Shown: positions 45,825 to 54,125 of the stretch, piece after piece
Position numbering within the stretch: the first letter of the stretch is position 1
Layout: every line of letters begins with the position of its first letter
Assembly: GCA_016208425.1 (NCBI GenBank)
Contig: JACQYA010000132.1
Location: forward strand, 1 to 56,364
Direction: 5' to 3'
DNA: 56,364 nucleotides
Origin: Betaproteobacteria bacterium
GTDB taxonomy: Bacteria > Pseudomonadota > Gammaproteobacteria > Burkholderiales > Rhodocyclaceae
Made by a program: the position numbers and the translations under genes
Notes under the pieces: generated by a model
Seen by the model: the letters and a program-made list of their open reading frames with translations, nothing else
What the model was told of the DNA's origin: nothing
Databases searched by the model: none

Positions 45825-46310
45825 ATGACCAAGCCCAAGGCGGGAACCCGCAAACAGGCCGCTCCCACGACAGCACCAGAGCCGGAAGCGATCCAGGAGA
45901 AGCCGCAAGCCACGCCCGGAACCGATGGGCCATCGCCCAAAAAGCCCCCCCGGCCGGCAAAAGCGGGGGCGGCTCCGGCCGTGGCCGGGACAGTGGCCGG
46001 AATCGCGGCCGCTCCCACAGCGGTCGCGGCGCCCGCCGAAGCCAGCGCCACCAAACAGGGCGATCCGGCCAAGGAGAAGAAATCCGCCGCCAAAAAGCCG
46101 AAACTCGTTCGCGATAGCTTTACCTTCCCAGAAGCCGACTACGCCGTTTTTGGCACACTCAAACAGCGGGTGTTGAAAGCCGGGCGCGAAGTCAAGAAGA
46201 GCGAGTTGCTGCGTGCCGGCTTGGCCGTTCTCTCCGAAATGCCGCTAGAGGATCTGTTGCAGGCTCTGGACGGGGTCGATAAATTGAAACCGGGTCGGCC
46301 GGCCGGATAG
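45825..46310 (+). CDS. Protein with low-complexity N-terminus and ribbon-helix-helix-like C-terminus
   Basis: The 161-residue protein has about 90 residues rich in Ala, Pro, Lys and Thr, then a compact domain: KPKLVRDSFTFPEADYAVFG and LKQRVLKAGREVKKSELLRAGLAVL. A strand with alternating residues (DSFTFP) followed by two helices is what a ribbon-helix-helix DNA-binding domain looks like. It stands behind a large palindrome and before a ParA gene remnant, so it may have been the DNA-binding partner of that ATPase and may regulate itself. No family name is certain. Confidence 0.72.
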   Translation: MTKPKAGTRKQAAPTTAPEPEAIQEKPQATPGTDGPSPKKPPRPAKAGAAPAVAGTVAGIAAAPTAVAAPAEASATKQGDPAKEKKSAAKKPKLVRDSFTFPEADYAVFGTLKQRVLKAGREVKKSELLRAGLAVLSEMPLEDLLQALDGVDKLKPGRPAG

Positions 46311-46415
46311 AGGCCGGCGACCGCAAGGATCATCAGCCCGCAGCGTCCCATGCAGGAACGGGCTTGGCCGTGCCCCGAGAGGCATCGTCGAACATCTTTC
46401 TGGAGAACAGATTCC

Positions 46416-46864
46416 ATGCGTACTTACATGGTGGCCAACCCGAAGGGCGGCAGCGGCAAATCGACGGTCGCCGTCCATCTTGCAACGTGGTTCGCCCGGT
46501 TCGACGAGGTCGTCTATCTGGGCGACCTGGACCGGCAGCAGTCGAGCCGCCGCTGGCTGGAGGTTTCGACATGCTCGCCAGCCAGGAATTTTTTGAGGAG
46601 CTCGCGGAAACCAAGGCCGTGCGGAAAGACAAGGTGGGCGTCGCCATCGTCGGCATGCGCGTCGACGCGAGAACCCATTCTTCCCGGCAGCTCGTCGACT
46701 TCCTGCAACAGTTCGATCTGCCGCTGCTGACCTGCATCCGGAGCGCGCAGCGTTACGTGCAGGCGAGCGATGCGGGAACCACGCTGTTCGATAGCCCCTC
46801 CCCGGAGGCCAGGGATGTCGGCGAGTGGCGACCGCTGCTCGATTGGCTCAACCGCAGACGCTAG
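46416..46864 (+). pseudogene. ParA-family ATPase with internal deletion and frame change
   Basis: The first part gives MRTYMVANPKGGSGKSTVAV, the deviant Walker A of ParA/MinD ATPases, and runs to LGDLDRQQSSRRWLE near 46560. The rest of a ParA continues in a different frame: FDMLASQEFFEELAETKAVR and VGVAIVGMRVDARTHSSRQL, to DWLNRRR at 46864. Between these points a normal protein has roughly 60-70 more residues, including the Walker B region (D-S-P-A-G), so sequence has been lost and the frame broken. A GGAGG seven bases before the ATG at 46571 might allow the C-terminal piece to be made alone, but without ATP-binding residues. Confidence 0.8.
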
Positions 46865-46942
46865 AAAATCCGCCCCAAACCCGCACGTCGGCCGGACCGC
46901 TTCGACCCGCTGTTGCGCAAACCGGCAAGTGCGAACGCCTTC

Positions 46943-46976
46943 CCGTCATCTTCCCGCAAATTTTCCGCGCCATGCT
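46943..46976 (+). promoter_or_regulatory. PHO-box-like promoter of the hybrid sensor kinase
   Basis: CCGTCAT-CTTC-CCGCAAA (46943-46960), 10 bases, then CATGCT (46971-46976), 25 bases before the kinase ATG. The sequence is a near copy of the element at 44344. Confidence 0.5.
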
Positions 46977-47001
46977 GGAAGCACCAACGTGGAGGTTTGC
47001 A

Positions 47002-48801
47002 ATGAATGATAATTTTTCCGGCATGCCTGTTATCTCAACCCCGGATCGCTTCGACAACGCCTCCTGTGCGGAAGATATTTCGGTAGCGTACGACGTACTG
47101 ACCGAGTGCCTGACCGTAGAACCCCTGGCGCTCACGCGAACGGTGCTGGCGATCTTTTGTTCACGCCCGAATCTGGTCAGCCTGCCGGTCGTCGAGCATG
47201 AGACACAGCATCCGATCGGTCTGATCGGCCGGGCGACCTTGATGGGCAGCCTGGCAAAACCCTTCTACAAAGAGCTTTATCTCGACCGTAGCTGTCTCGT
47301 CTTCATGGAGAAGAATCTTCTGGTCGTCGAGTTGGGCACCCCACTGCACGAGGTATCCGTACTCATCGCCGGCGCCGAAGGCACGGTGGGAACCGACGGG
47401 TTTGCGATCGTCTCGGACGGTCGCTATCAGGGCATGGGATATGCCCAGGACGTACTGCGCGCGATGGCCGACATTCATCGCAAGCACTCGCATCGGCTTG
47501 CCGGGCATCGCCACCACCTTGAAGAACTGATCCTTGAGCGCACCCGGGCTCTGGTCGAGGCCAAGGACGCCGCAGAGGCTGCCGCGCGCGCCAAAAGCTC
47601 GTTTCTCTCCAACATGAGCCATGAGATTCGGACGCCGATGAACGGCATCATGGGCATGACTTACCTGATGAGGCGCGATGGCTTGTCCGCCCGACAGGCC
47701 GAGCGTCTCGACAAGATCGATATTTCCGCACGACACCTGCTGGCGGTCATCAACGACATCCTTGACCTGTCGAAGATCAATGCCGGGCATCTGACGCTCG
47801 TCGAAGAACCCATCGCCCTGAACGAGATCGTCTCCAGCGTGGTCGATATGCTGGGACAACTTGCCTACCGCAAGGATATTTTTCTCACGCAGGAGACGCT
47901 GGACACGACGGAGATCTCTGGCGTCCTGCTCGGCGACAGCACGCGACTGACCCAGGCTCTGCTCAACTACGTCAGCAACGCCATCAAGTTCACGGAGCGT
48001 GGCGGGATCGCCCTGCGCTACCGATCGATCGCCGAGGATGCTGGAAGCGTTCTTGTGCGCTTCGAAGTCCGGGATAGCGGAATCGGTATTTCACAAGAAG
48101 CCATGGCCGGCCTGTTTTCCGCTTTCCATCAGGCGGACGCTTCCACGACGCGCAGATATGGGGGCACCGGGCTTGGCCTCGTCATCACACGCCACCTGGC
48201 CGAGCTGATGGAGGGCGAAGCGGGCGCCGAGAGCACTCCTGGCCGGGGCAGCCTGTTCTGGTTTACGGCTCGCCTGAAGCGCATCCAGCGCCCTGCTGCG
48301 AGCAGCGCTTTCCCGTTACGGGCAGATATGCGGCCGGCCAGCCAGCCATCGAATCGCTTTGAGCAGCTAAGAGAACGGCATACCAATGCCCGGCTGCTGG
48401 TGGTCGAGGACGACCCCTTCAACCAGGAGGTTGCACTGGAAGTCCTTGCAAATTTGGGTTTTATGGTCGACATCGCAGCCAACGGACATGAAGCGGTTTT
48501 GCAAGTAAAGGGACGCCGCTTCGACCTGATCCTGATGGACGTCAACATGCCCGAACTGGATGGCCTGGCGGCTACCGGGGAAATTCGCCGATTGCCCCAC
48601 GGTCAGGGCGTGCCTATTATCGCCATGACGGCCAACGCCTTCGACGAAGATCGGGCGCTTTGCCTGGAAGCCGGCATGGACGACTTTCTGTCGAAGCCGT
48701 TCGATCCCGACGATCTTTACGCCTGCCTGTTGCATTGGCTGGATGCCCGGGCGCAAACGAGGGCAGTCTACCGGCCGCCGGAGGCGCGTGCGCAATCCTG
48801 A
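47002..48801 (+). CDS. Cytoplasmic hybrid sensor histidine kinase with CBS-like N-terminal domain
   Basis: The 599-residue protein has no membrane helices. Residues about 25-160 look like a pair of CBS motifs ([18 protein letters not shown] and [20 protein letters not shown] in the first, [20 protein letters not shown] in the second), a class that often binds adenine nucleotides. A coiled coil leads to HisKA with His207 ([12 protein letters not shown]), an HATPase ([30 protein letters not shown]) and a receiver ([32 protein letters not shown]). Ribosome site GGAGG is six bases before the ATG. With a PHO-box-like promoter it may sense energy or nucleotide state under phosphate stress; the signal and partner are not known. 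Confidence 0.88.
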   Translation: MNDNFSGMPVISTPDRFDNASCAEDISVAYDVLTECLTVEPLALTRTVLAIFCSRPNLVSLPVVEHETQHPIGLIGRATLMGSLAKPFYKELYLDRSCLVFMEKNLLVVELGTPLHEVSVLIAGAEGTVGTDGFAIVSDGRYQGMGYAQDVLRAMADIHRKHSHRLAGHRHHLEELILERTRALVEAKDAAEAAARAKSSFLSNMSHEIRTPMNGIMGMTYLMRRDGLSARQAERLDKIDISARHLLAVINDILDLSKINAGHLTLVEEPIALNEIVSSVVDMLGQLAYRKDIFLTQETLDTTEISGVLLGDSTRLTQALLNYVSNAIKFTERGGIALRYRSIAEDAGSVLVRFEVRDSGIGISQEAMAGLFSAFHQADASTTRRYGGTGLGLVITRHLAELMEGEAGAESTPGRGSLFWFTARLKRIQRPAASSAFPLRADMRPASQPSNRFEQLRERHTNARLLVVEDDPFNQEVALEVLANLGFMVDIAANGHEAVLQVKGRRFDLILMDVNMPELDGLAATGEIRRLPHGQGVPIIAMTANAFDEDRALCLEAGMDDFLSKPFDPDDLYACLLHWLDARAQTRAVYRPPEARAQS

Positions 48802-48840
48802 ACGGGCTTTTGGTGCAGCGTCACACCTCCATCGCCGCTC

Positions 48841-48863
48841 GCCCTGAGCCTGTCGAAGGGCCG
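48841..48863. repeat. Dispersed repeat (CCCTGAGCCTGTCGAAGGGC type)
   Basis: This intergenic 20-base core with partly inverted ends (GCCCT ... AGGGC) is a wording that I recall from many proteobacterial genomes. It lies 14 bases before the PHO-box-like element of the next gene. A near copy sits within the globin receptor gene at 39338. Confidence 0.65.
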
Positions 48864-48876
48864 TTCCCTGGCGCCC

Positions 48877-48910
48877 CGGTCATCAACCTGTAACAAGCGG
48901 CTCTTACCTT
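48877..48910 (+). promoter_or_regulatory. PHO-box-like promoter of the outer-membrane protein and phoX genes
   Basis: CGGTCAT-CAAC-CTGTAAC (48877-48894) is the best match to a PhoB box in the window, with 10 bases to TACCTT (48905-48910). The downstream pair includes a phosphatase of the PhoX type, which is a classic PHO regulon member. Confidence 0.7.
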
Positions 48911-48938
48911 GGAGTCCTTTCAACACGAGGGGAATCCA

Positions 48939-49577
48939 ATGCGTAAAACATCCTTGGCGGCGAGCCTTCTTCTGGCGGGGCTACTCGCCGGCAGCGCCCA
49001 GGCGGCCGATAGCGGCATCTACTTCGGCGGCAGCTTGGGCGCAGTCTACAGCGGGCTGGGCGACGACTTCAAAAACCGTCTTTCCTCCGGCTTTGGCAGC
49101 GCCAGCCTGAGCGAGGACAAGCGCGACGGGGCGTTTCGCGCCTTGCTCGGCTACCGCTTCAACGGCAATTTCGCGCTCGAAGGGTCGTGGGGCGACTACG
49201 GCAAAGTCGACGGCAAGGCCAACACGACGCTGCCGCTGTCCCGCATCGCTACCGAGCGGGAAACGACGGCGTTGATGCTGGATCTGGTCGGCGCCCTGCC
49301 GCTTGGCGAGCGCTTCGACCTGACCGGAAAAATCGGCGCCGCCTTCTGGAACGTCGAAACGCAAACGACGACGGTGCTGCCCGTCTCCAGCATCGCAAGC
49401 ACCGGCAAACGCGACCAGTCGGGCGTCGCCCCGCATATCGGCGTCGGCTTTCAGTACCGCGTCTCCGACACCGCGCGCGCGACTTTCGATATCGAGCAGT
49501 TTCGCGCCGGCAAGAACGGCGACACCGGCCGCAGCACGGTGACCACGGTGCTCGCCGGCTTCAAAATCAATTTCTGA
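48939..49577 (+). CDS. Outer-membrane beta-barrel protein
   Basis: The 212-residue protein has a signal peptide (MRKTSLAASLLLAGLLAGSA, cleaved after AQA at about 22) and a mature part of alternating strands (GIYFGGSLGAVYSG, ALLGYRFNGNFALEGSWGDYG, HIGVGFQYRV) that ends in the phenylalanine expected for barrel assembly. It resembles OmpA/OmpW-type eight-strand barrels. A GAGGGG ribosome site lies six to seven bases before the ATG. With the PhoX-type gene 17 bases downstream and a PHO box upstream, it may help phosphate or organic phosphate enter; that is inference. Confidence 0.85.
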   Translation: MRKTSLAASLLLAGLLAGSAQAADSGIYFGGSLGAVYSGLGDDFKNRLSSGFGSASLSEDKRDGAFRALLGYRFNGNFALEGSWGDYGKVDGKANTTLPLSRIATERETTALMLDLVGALPLGERFDLTGKIGAAFWNVETQTTTVLPVSSIASTGKRDQSGVAPHIGVGFQYRVSDTARATFDIEQFRAGKNGDTGRSTVTTVLAGFKINF

Positions 49578-49594
49578 CCCAGGGAGAATCCAAC

Positions 49595-51553
49595 ATGCCT
49601 CGCCATCACGATAACGGGATCTCGAATCCCTCCAGCAACCCGACTTTTGAAGACATCGACCGACAGCGTCGCACCCTGCTCAAAGGTGGCGGCGCGGCAT
49701 TTGCCGTAGCCATCTGCGGCGTACCGATGGCCATGCCCTTCCTCTCCAATAGTGCGCTGGCCGCTCCTCCGCCCAGCTTCGCCGATGTCGGCCCGATCGC
49801 ATTTTCCAACATCGCGCCGTCGACCGACGATGCGGTGCGCGTGCCGCCCGGCTATCTGGCGAGCGTCCTCTATGCCTGGGGCGATCCGGTATCGTCCGGC
49901 CCGGCCTTCAAACAGGACGCATCCAACACGGCGGCCGAGCAGGCGCTGCAAAGCGGCATGCACCACGACGGCATGCACTTCTTCCCGTTCTGGAACACGG
50001 CCGGCGCTTTCCCCGTCGCTTCGTCAACGCACGGCCTGATGGCGATCAACCACGAGTACACCGACGACGGCCTGCTGCACACCGACGGCATGAAGACCTG
50101 GAGCGCCGAGAAAGTGAAAAAAGCGCAAGCCGCGCACGGCGTCTCGGTCATCGAAGTGCGCCACGAAGCCGGCGGCTGGCAGGTCGTGCGCCCGTCGAAC
50201 TACGGTCGCCGCGTTACCGCAGCCAGCGAAATCGGGATGAGCGGGCCGGTCGCCGGCACGGCTGCGGTGAAAACCGCCGCCGACCCGGCCGGCGCCAACG
50301 TCCTCGGCACGATCAACAACTGCGCGAACGGCGCGACCCCCTGGGGCACCTACCTGACCTGCGAAGAGAACTGGAATCTCTACTTCGTCAATTCGTCGAA
50401 AAACATGACCCCGCTGGAAAAGCGTTACGGCATCGACGACAAGGGCGCCGGCTACCGCTGGCAGGAATTCGACGAGCGCTTCGACACCGCGAAGCATCCG
50501 AACGAAGCGCACCGCTTCGGCTGGGTGGTCGAAATCGATCCTTTCGATCCGACGAAGAAGCCGGTCAAGCGTACCGCGCTCGGCCGTATCAAGCACGAAG
50601 GCGCGGTGACGACGCTCGCCGCCGACGGCCGCCTCGTCGTCTACATGGGCGACGACGAGCGTTTCGAGTACATCTACAAATTCGTTTCCCGCTATGTCTG
50701 CGTCCCGTCGAACAAGGAAGCCTGCGCGCAGTTGCTGGACGAAGGCACGCTCTACGTCGCGCGCTTCGACGCCGACGGCACCGGAACGTGGCTGGCGCTG
50801 GAGCATGGCAAGAACGGCCTGACCACCGCCAACGGCTTCGCCGACCAGGCCGACGTGCTGGTCAAGACCCGGCTCGCCGCCGACCGGGCCGGGGCCACGA
50901 AGATGGATCGCCCGGAGTGGATCTCGGTCAACCCGCACAACAAGGACGTGTATTGCACACTGACCAACAACAGCCAGCGCGGCACCGCCGGCAAAGCGCC
51001 GACCGACGCCGCCAACCCGCGCGCCAGCAACGTCTTCGGACACATCGTCCGCTGGGCCGAAAGAGCCGCAGACAGCGCCGCCCTGAGCTTTGAGTGGAAC
51101 ATTTTCGTGCAGTGCGGCGACCCCGATCTGGGCGTCGCCGCCAAGGCCGGCGATATCAAGGGCGAAGCGCGCAAGTTCGGCAGCCCGGACGGCCTGTGGT
51201 TCGACGAGCGCGGCGTGTTGTGGGTGCAGACCGACGTTTCCACCTCGGTGCTCAACACCGGCGACTACGCGGCGATCGGCAACAACCAGATGCTGGCGGC
51301 CAATCCGGTGACCGGCGAGTTCCGCCGCTTTCTGACCGGCCCGAAAGGCTGCGAAATTACCGGCGTGACCAGCACGCCGGATTTGCGGACGCTGTTCATC
51401 AACGTGCAGCACCCCGGCGAAACGGCGTCCGAGCGCAGCGATCCCGACAAGCCCAAACTGGTCAGTAGCTGGCCGGACGGCGCAGCGGGCGGTCGACCCC
51501 GCGCGGCAACGGTCGTCATCCGCCGCGCCGACGGCGGAATTATCGGCACCTGA
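49595..51553 (+). CDS. phoX: PhoX-family (DUF839) alkaline phosphatase, Tat-secreted
   Basis: PhoX enzymes free phosphate from organic phosphate esters outside the cytoplasm with an iron-calcium centre. The 652-residue protein has a twin-arginine signal (R25-R26-T-L-L-K, hydrophobic stretch, cleavage near ALA at about 55-57) as needed for export after folding. Family marks include HHDGMHFFPF, LMAINHEYTDD, LTCEENWNLYF with Cys256 at the expected iron ligand, RFGWVVEIDPFDP, KHEGAVTTLAADG and PDGLWFDERGVLWVQTD. AGGGAG precedes the ATG. It shares a transcript with the barrel protein; a hairpin at 51564 follows. Confidence 0.9.
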   Translation: MPRHHDNGISNPSSNPTFEDIDRQRRTLLKGGGAAFAVAICGVPMAMPFLSNSALAAPPPSFADVGPIAFSNIAPSTDDAVRVPPGYLASVLYAWGDPVSSGPAFKQDASNTAAEQALQSGMHHDGMHFFPFWNTAGAFPVASSTHGLMAINHEYTDDGLLHTDGMKTWSAEKVKKAQAAHGVSVIEVRHEAGGWQVVRPSNYGRRVTAASEIGMSGPVAGTAAVKTAADPAGANVLGTINNCANGATPWGTYLTCEENWNLYFVNSSKNMTPLEKRYGIDDKGAGYRWQEFDERFDTAKHPNEAHRFGWVVEIDPFDPTKKPVKRTALGRIKHEGAVTTLAADGRLVVYMGDDERFEYIYKFVSRYVCVPSNKEACAQLLDEGTLYVARFDADGTGTWLALEHGKNGLTTANGFADQADVLVKTRLAADRAGATKMDRPEWISVNPHNKDVYCTLTNNSQRGTAGKAPTDAANPRASNVFGHIVRWAERAADSAALSFEWNIFVQCGDPDLGVAAKAGDIKGEARKFGSPDGLWFDERGVLWVQTDVSTSVLNTGDYAAIGNNQMLAANPVTGEFRRFLTGPKGCEITGVTSTPDLRTLFINVQHPGETASERSDPDKPKLVSSWPDGAAGGRPRAATVVIRRADGGIIGT

Positions 51554-51563
51554 CCAGGAGCAC

Positions 51564-51594
51564 GAGGCCGCTACGCCCAGTGCATAGCGGCCTC
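51564..51594 (+). terminator. Hairpin after phoX
   Basis: GAGGCCGCTA (51564-51573) and TAGCGGCCTC (51585-51594) form a perfect 10-bp stem with an 11-base loop, starting 11 bases after the phoX stop. A weak T tract follows after about 10 bases. It probably ends the phosphate-linked transcript. Confidence 0.55.
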
Positions 51595-51626
51595 ATGGCT
51601 ACCATTTTGCGCCCTTTATGCTTGCC

Positions 51627-51998
51627 ATGCCGTTGCCTCTGGCTTATTCCTGCTCGGGTTGCTCCAATGCGGCGCAAATGGCCAACGCGCTCGCGCTGCG
51701 GCTTGACCGCGAGGGGCTGGCCGAGATGTCGTGCATCGCCGGTGTCGGCGGCGGCGTTCCGGCGCTGTTGCGCGTCGCGCGGCAGCCGCGCCCGGTACTG
51801 GGGCTGGACGGCTGTGCCCTGCGTTGCGTATGCGCCTGCCTGACCGCCGCCGGGGTGCAGGCATCGCGCAGCATCAACCTTGCGGATTTCGGCGTGAAGA
51901 AGTCGAAACACGCCGATTTCTGCCCGGACGAAGCCGAGCGCATCTGGCGCGTTGCGGTATTGCCGACCGTCGCGGCGCTCTGCGGCGAAAGTTCTTGA
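51627..51998 (+). CDS. Putative zinc-binding protein with DGC motif
   Basis: The 123-residue protein begins with a cysteine pair (LAYSCSGCSNAAQMAN) and carries LGLDGCALRCVCACL, the Asp-Gly-Cys motif and further cysteines of the DGC-domain (PF08859-like) family, which is thought to bind zinc. Its function is not established. Another in-frame ATG at 51618 could be the start; the family's usual opening favours 51627. No clear ribosome site is seen. Confidence 0.75.
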   Translation: MPLPLAYSCSGCSNAAQMANALALRLDREGLAEMSCIAGVGGGVPALLRVARQPRPVLGLDGCALRCVCACLTAAGVQASRSINLADFGVKKSKHADFCPDEAERIWRVAVLPTVAALCGESS

Positions 51999-52329
51999 AT
52001 GGCTTTGAGCGCGCGGCACGTTGCCGCACGCAGCACCCGAACGGATCGAACACCCCGATAGGGGTAGAGAACCGGAGCTTCTTCAGAGGGGGCTGTCCCG
52101 GGCTCCAGGAAGGGCGCAAGCGCCTTCAAGACTGCGGGGAGTCGGTCAGTTTTCAAGCAATCCTTCTGTTGCGACATCCAGCCCGGGTCGTTCGCAGCGC
52201 AAGCCTTGGCCGCCGCCAAGTAATCGCACACGCGGAAAAAGCCGACGTGATAGCGGCATTGGGTATCGGCACAGAGTTTGTGCCCACCAGATTCGCAGCA
52301 AGCTGCGGGGAATCCGACCCGAAGAGATT
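51999..52329 (-). other. Decayed coding debris next to a transposase remnant
   Basis: On the minus strand a protein-like stretch follows the end of the transposase homology: LFGSDSPQLAANLVGTNSVP and PNAAITSAF, then, after a one-base slip in a five-T run at 52240-52236, FRVCDYLAAAKACAANDPGW and MSQQKDCLKTDRLPAVLKAL. This reads like the interior of a real gene cut by the insertion and then frameshifted. I do not recognise its family. No intact gene is seen on either strand. Confidence 0.35.
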
Positions 52330-53300
52330 GAAGGCGGCGAAGCCCTCGGGCAGATTTTCTTCAGCCCACTTTGCAAGCTTTGGCGCCTCTGTCCGCCAAG
52401 TTTCGACGGGCTGTCGCAAGAGGCGTCCGTACGGTCAGGCGCGCCGAAGATTGCCCGGATCCGCCGCGCCGCGGGTTTGCGCTGGTCGGGGCGCGCGACA
52501 TACGGCCGCGCATTCTGCCGCAAGTGGAACTGGCAGCGTCGCCGGGGGACGCCGGGCAAGGTCGCGCGGCGGGCCGCACCGGGCCCGGCACGGGCGTCGG
52601 GGGTGGTCGTCTTGACGCCCTCGAGACCCCGTCGCACCAGGCTATCCGGGAAAGCCCGCCAATGAACCTCCGCCCCGGACAATGCCGCCGAAACACCCGG
52701 CACCCGGCGATGCCCGCCCTGCGCGACACCAGCCGCCACCGGCACGGCACGGTCGGCCGGCTGCCCGCCTTCGCGCACCCGCCCGTAGCGCGCATCGAGA
52801 AATACATGAGGTGTTTCGTCGGGCGGCCGCTCACGCCGGGCGGCCAGCCCGGCATCCGGCTGTTCGGCGGCGCGGCCGGCCGGCGTCGGCGAAATCGGGA
52901 CCTCCGGCCCGGGCAGCGCTCGCGGGACGGCGATCGCCTTGCGGGCCGAGACGCCCCGCACATACATTTCGGCCAGGGCGATATCGAGCGCCTGCCCGGT
53001 CCGCGAACCCTTCTCCAGGGCGCTGGGGTAGAAGCCGCCACCGCCCACCTGCGGGACATCAAAGGCCGGTTCGCCGACGCGGGCCATCATCGTTTTCGGC
53101 TTGAAACCGTTGGCGTAGCCGGTGCGCCCGGCGGCGCGTTCATGGGGCCGGGCTTTGAGAAACCGGTTGCGCCCGGTCCGGCCCGCCCCGTTGGCCGGGG
53201 GGCGCGGCGCTTCGCCGGCGCCATCCGGACCGTAAGTCGGCAGCGCCGCAAAAGCGGCCTCCAGTGGGTGAGGTTCTACGCGTTGTGCCACGCTGTCGGT
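52330..53300 (-). mobile_element. IS256-family (mutator type) transposase remnant
   Basis: The minus strand encodes most of a DDE transposase: RTGYANGFKPKTMMARVGEP, GFYPSALEKGSRTGQALDIA, HVFLDARYGRVREGG (first catalytic Asp), VKTTTPDARAG (second Asp, with the usual D-D-H changed) and CQFHLRQNARPYVARPDQRK. Near 52420 it changes frame to VETWRTEAPKLAKWAEENLP. Homology ends at about 52330, before the last third with the catalytic Glu (G-L-E-R-I-N-R-E). The N-terminus is also degenerate. The element cannot be active. I could not find its terminal inverted repeats. Confidence 0.75.
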
Positions 53301-53592
53301 TCTTTCGTGGGAATGGGTAAGAATGCCCCGAAGAAATCGCCTGCGGGAATGGCCTGTCGATGTTTTGCCGCGCGGGTCGTGCCGCTCTCCGCGCTTCGGG
53401 CGCTACGCGCCCTCATCGCTCCGGCCAGCACGGCCGCGCTACAACAACAGATCATGAATTTACAGAAAGGATTTTGCGCTAACGGGTGCGGCTTTGCAGG
53501 ATATTCCAGAATGGCGATATTTGCATGGTCGGCGTCGTCGCGGGCAGTGGCTTTATCATTGAAGAGTTTCTAAGATGGGGGTTCGATAGCCT
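53301..53592. other. Intergenic stretch without a supported gene
   Basis: The region between the transposase remnant and the palindrome at 53593 has only short open frames. A drop in GC content from about 53440 to 53580 (for example ATGAATTTACAGAAAGGATT) suggests sequence of another origin or promoter DNA for the thioesterase-icmF unit. Confidence 0.4.
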
Positions 53593-53612
53593 GTTGTGCC
53601 GTGCGGCACAAC
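53593..53612. promoter_or_regulatory. 20-bp palindrome upstream of the thioesterase gene
   Basis: GTTGTGCCG (53593-53601) and CGGCACAAC (53604-53612) are exact inverses around TG. It lies 37 bases before the thioesterase ATG and is of the size that dimeric repressors such as TetR types bind. It could instead be a hairpin. Confidence 0.5.
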
Positions 53613-53649
53613 GCGATACGTGTCTTGTTGTTGCCTTGGAATCTCACCG

Positions 53650-54120
53650 ATGAAAGCCTTTCAGGATACCTACCCCGAGAACGTGGCCCACTGTTACGGC
53701 TGCGGCAGCCTCAACGAACACGGCCACCGGATCAAGACGTTCTGGGATAGCGACAAACTCGACGAGTCGGTCACCCGCTTCACGCCGCAGGCTTGCCATA
53801 CGGCGATCCCCGGTTTCGTTTATGGCGGCTTGCTGGCGTCGCTGATCGACTGCCACGGCACGGGAACCGCAGCCGCCGCGATGTACCGCGCCGATGGGCG
53901 GGAAATGGACACGCTGCCGGCGTTCCGCTTCGTCACCGGGTCGCTGCACGTCACTTACCTGAAACCGACGCCGCTCGGCGGCGAACTCGAAATTCGCGGC
54001 CGGGTCAGGGAAATCAAAGGGCGCAAGGTGGTCGTCGAGGCCACCGTGTTCGCCGGCGGCGTCGCCACGGCGCGCGGCGAGGTCGTCGCCTTCCAGATGC
54101 CGGACACCTTCGGAGCCTGA
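53650..54120 (+). CDS. PaaI-family hotdog thioesterase
   Basis: The 156-residue protein has the single hotdog fold of acyl-CoA thioesterases: an N-terminal cysteine-bearing start (ENVAHCYGCGSLNEHGH), CHTAIPGFVYGGLLASLIDC with the G-G-x-x-x-x-x-x-D core helix, TGSLHVTYLKPTPLGGELEI and ARGEVVAFQMPD. The CYGCG pair is common in relatives that accept small or medium acyl-CoAs. The icmF gene begins five bases after the stop, so it may hydrolyse acyl-CoAs around branched-chain or isobutyryl-CoA metabolism. The ATG at 53650 is chosen since the frame upstream (with two cysteines in a row) has no similarity. Confidence 0.83.
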   Translation: MKAFQDTYPENVAHCYGCGSLNEHGHRIKTFWDSDKLDESVTRFTPQACHTAIPGFVYGGLLASLIDCHGTGTAAAAMYRADGREMDTLPAFRFVTGSLHVTYLKPTPLGGELEIRGRVREIKGRKVVVEATVFAGGVATARGEVVAFQMPDTFGA

Positions 54121-54125
54121 CCGCC

